Source: Oscillospiraceae bacterium (GTDB taxonomy: Bacteria > Bacillota > Clostridia > Oscillospirales > Ruminococcaceae). Taken from it: a stretch of 5,281 bases of DNA. The notes beneath the pieces were generated by a model. The model had not been told where the DNA came from. It did no database searches and was given only the letters and a program-made list of their open reading frames with translations. A program made the translations under genes and the position numbers. Position 1 is the stretch's first letter. Every line of letters begins with the position of its first letter. Of this stretch, positions 4,383 to 5,281 are shown piece by piece. The stretch spans positions 1 through 5,281 of the forward strand of contig JAFQBO010000002.1 in NCBI GenBank assembly GCA_017416665.1. Reading direction: 5' to 3'.

Positions 4383-5281
4383 TCATTTTACATATTTGTC
4401 AACAAAAGCCGAAACCTTTTCCTCGTATTGCTGAGTATTTTCATAATAACTTGCTGCGTGTGCCGCATTCGGAACGATAAGAAGTTCCTTAGGAGAATTA
4501 CATACCTCGTAATTCTTTTCACTCATCCATGTCGGAACGAAGTCGTCCTTTTCGCCATGAATAAAAAGTATAGGAATATTGGTTTCCTTAACGGCTGTAA
4601 GTGTTGAGTAATCTTTAAATCCGTAGCCTGCATTTTTACGGCACATAACATTGTTTATGTTCATTACCGGGAACTCTGCCATATGGTAATCCTTCTTTAA
4701 AACATGTGCAAAAACATCATAAGGTGATGTAAATGCACAGTCAGCAACAACTGCCTTTACATTATCAGGAATTTCCTTTAAACCTGTTGTCATAAGAACA
4801 GTTGCACCGCCCATTGACACGCCGTAAAGGATAATTTTCTTTTTACCATCAAAACGCTTATTCACATACTTAATCCATTCAAGCAGATCATATCTGTCAA
4901 GAATACCAAAGCCAACATACTGTCCTTCACTTTTTCCGTGAGCACGATTGTCAACGATAAGACAGTCTGTTCCGTTTTTCAGAAAATAAGTAGAAATTGA
5001 AGCACAGTCTTTAAGTCCGCATCCAGTGTAACCATGTGATGCAATAACGATTGTATCTGAATCTCCGTCTGCTTTGACATAATCTGCATGGAGTGTAAGA
5101 TTATCTCTTGATTTGATTGTAACATGATCCATGGCACGCTGCATAAGCCATTCCTTATTCGGAGTAATGATTTTCATATACTCTTCCCACTGACCTGCAT
5201 CAGCCATTTCATCAAGGTCAACTCTGAGTTGATCCTGTCTTGGAATTGTTTTATTGTAGAGTGTTTTTGCTCCATACACTG
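4383..5281 (-). CDS. Alpha/beta hydrolase, 5' end cut off by window edge
   Basis: The minus strand is open from the right edge to TGA at 4385-4383, giving 298 full codons plus two bases. No ATG with a ribosome binding site is seen. The first possible start, GTG at 5279-5277, is probably internal, so the true N-terminus lies beyond the window. Relatives I recall often carry a membrane anchor there, but this cannot be checked here. Counting from codon 5279-5277: SHGYTG (81-86) is the oxyanion loop, GVSMGG (153-158) the nucleophile elbow with Ser155, HGEKDDFVP (241-249) carries the acid (probably Asp245), and His274 in NAAHAAS completes the triad. DNRAHGKSEG (110-119) is also typical. It is a serine hydrolase of the esterase/acylaminoacyl-peptidase-like group. 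It lies 16 nt upstream of the condensation-like gene, in the same operon. A role in releasing or trimming the acylated product is inference. Confidence 0.88.
   Translation of the reverse strand, partial: VYGAKTLYNKTIPRQDQLRVDLDEMADAGQWEEYMKIITPNKEWLMQRAMDHVTIKSRDNLTLHADYVKADGDSDTIVIASHGYTGCGLKDCASISTYFLKNGTDCLIVDNRAHGKSEGQYVGFGILDRYDLLEWIKYVNKRFDGKKKIILYGVSMGGATVLMTTGLKEIPDNVKAVVADCAFTSPYDVFAHVLKKDYHMAEFPVMNINNVMCRKNAGYGFKDYSTLTAVKETNIPILFIHGEKDDFVPTWMSEKNYEVCNSPKELLIVPNAAHAASYYENTQQYEEKVSAFVDKYVK

Noticed and set aside
4229..4607. Two overlapping plus-strand frames (4229-4480 and 4371-4607)
   Set aside because: They lie antisense to the condensation-like and hydrolase genes, overlap each other and have no recognisable domain.

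Overview
The window looks like a piece of a low-GC Firmicutes chromosome, most likely a Ruminococcus-like gut or rumen clostridium. The basis is the AT-rich intergenic DNA, GGAGG-type ribosome binding sites, BspA-type leucine-rich repeats and the protein families present. This is inference from style and families; no marker gene is in the window. All five genes lie on the minus strand, so the order of transcription is from high to low coordinates.

Right part (1151-5281): a tight four-gene block. It reads alpha/beta hydrolase (5' end cut off by the window edge), condensation-fold acyltransferase, stand-alone acyl carrier protein, and stand-alone AMP-forming acyl-activating enzyme. Gaps are about 10-16 nt, and at two junctions the TAA stop overlaps the next gene's AAGGAG. 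The last three genes are the C, T and A activities of a non-ribosomal peptide synthetase split into separate proteins. The simplest reading is that the ligase activates an acid as acyl-AMP, the carrier protein holds it as a thioester, and the condensation-like enzyme transfers it to an unknown amine or alcohol. The hydrolase may trim, release or deacylate. The substrate and product cannot be read from the sequence.

Middle (953-1150): an intergenic stretch filled by a 163-bp imperfect palindrome (989-1151, centre near 1070). It starts at the last base of the ligase stop codon. Its far arm carries the -35 box of a plausible promoter for the next gene. It is either a long RNA hairpin or a small inverted-repeat element.

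Left part: a small SCP2 (sterol carrier protein 2) lipid-binding protein with a lysine-rich tail (539-952), followed by a clear intrinsic terminator (501-530). Then comes a promoter with an extended -10 and the start of a BspA-type leucine-rich-repeat gene. That gene begins at a TTG codon (412) and runs off the left edge. Its 69-bp repeat units include two that are identical base for base.
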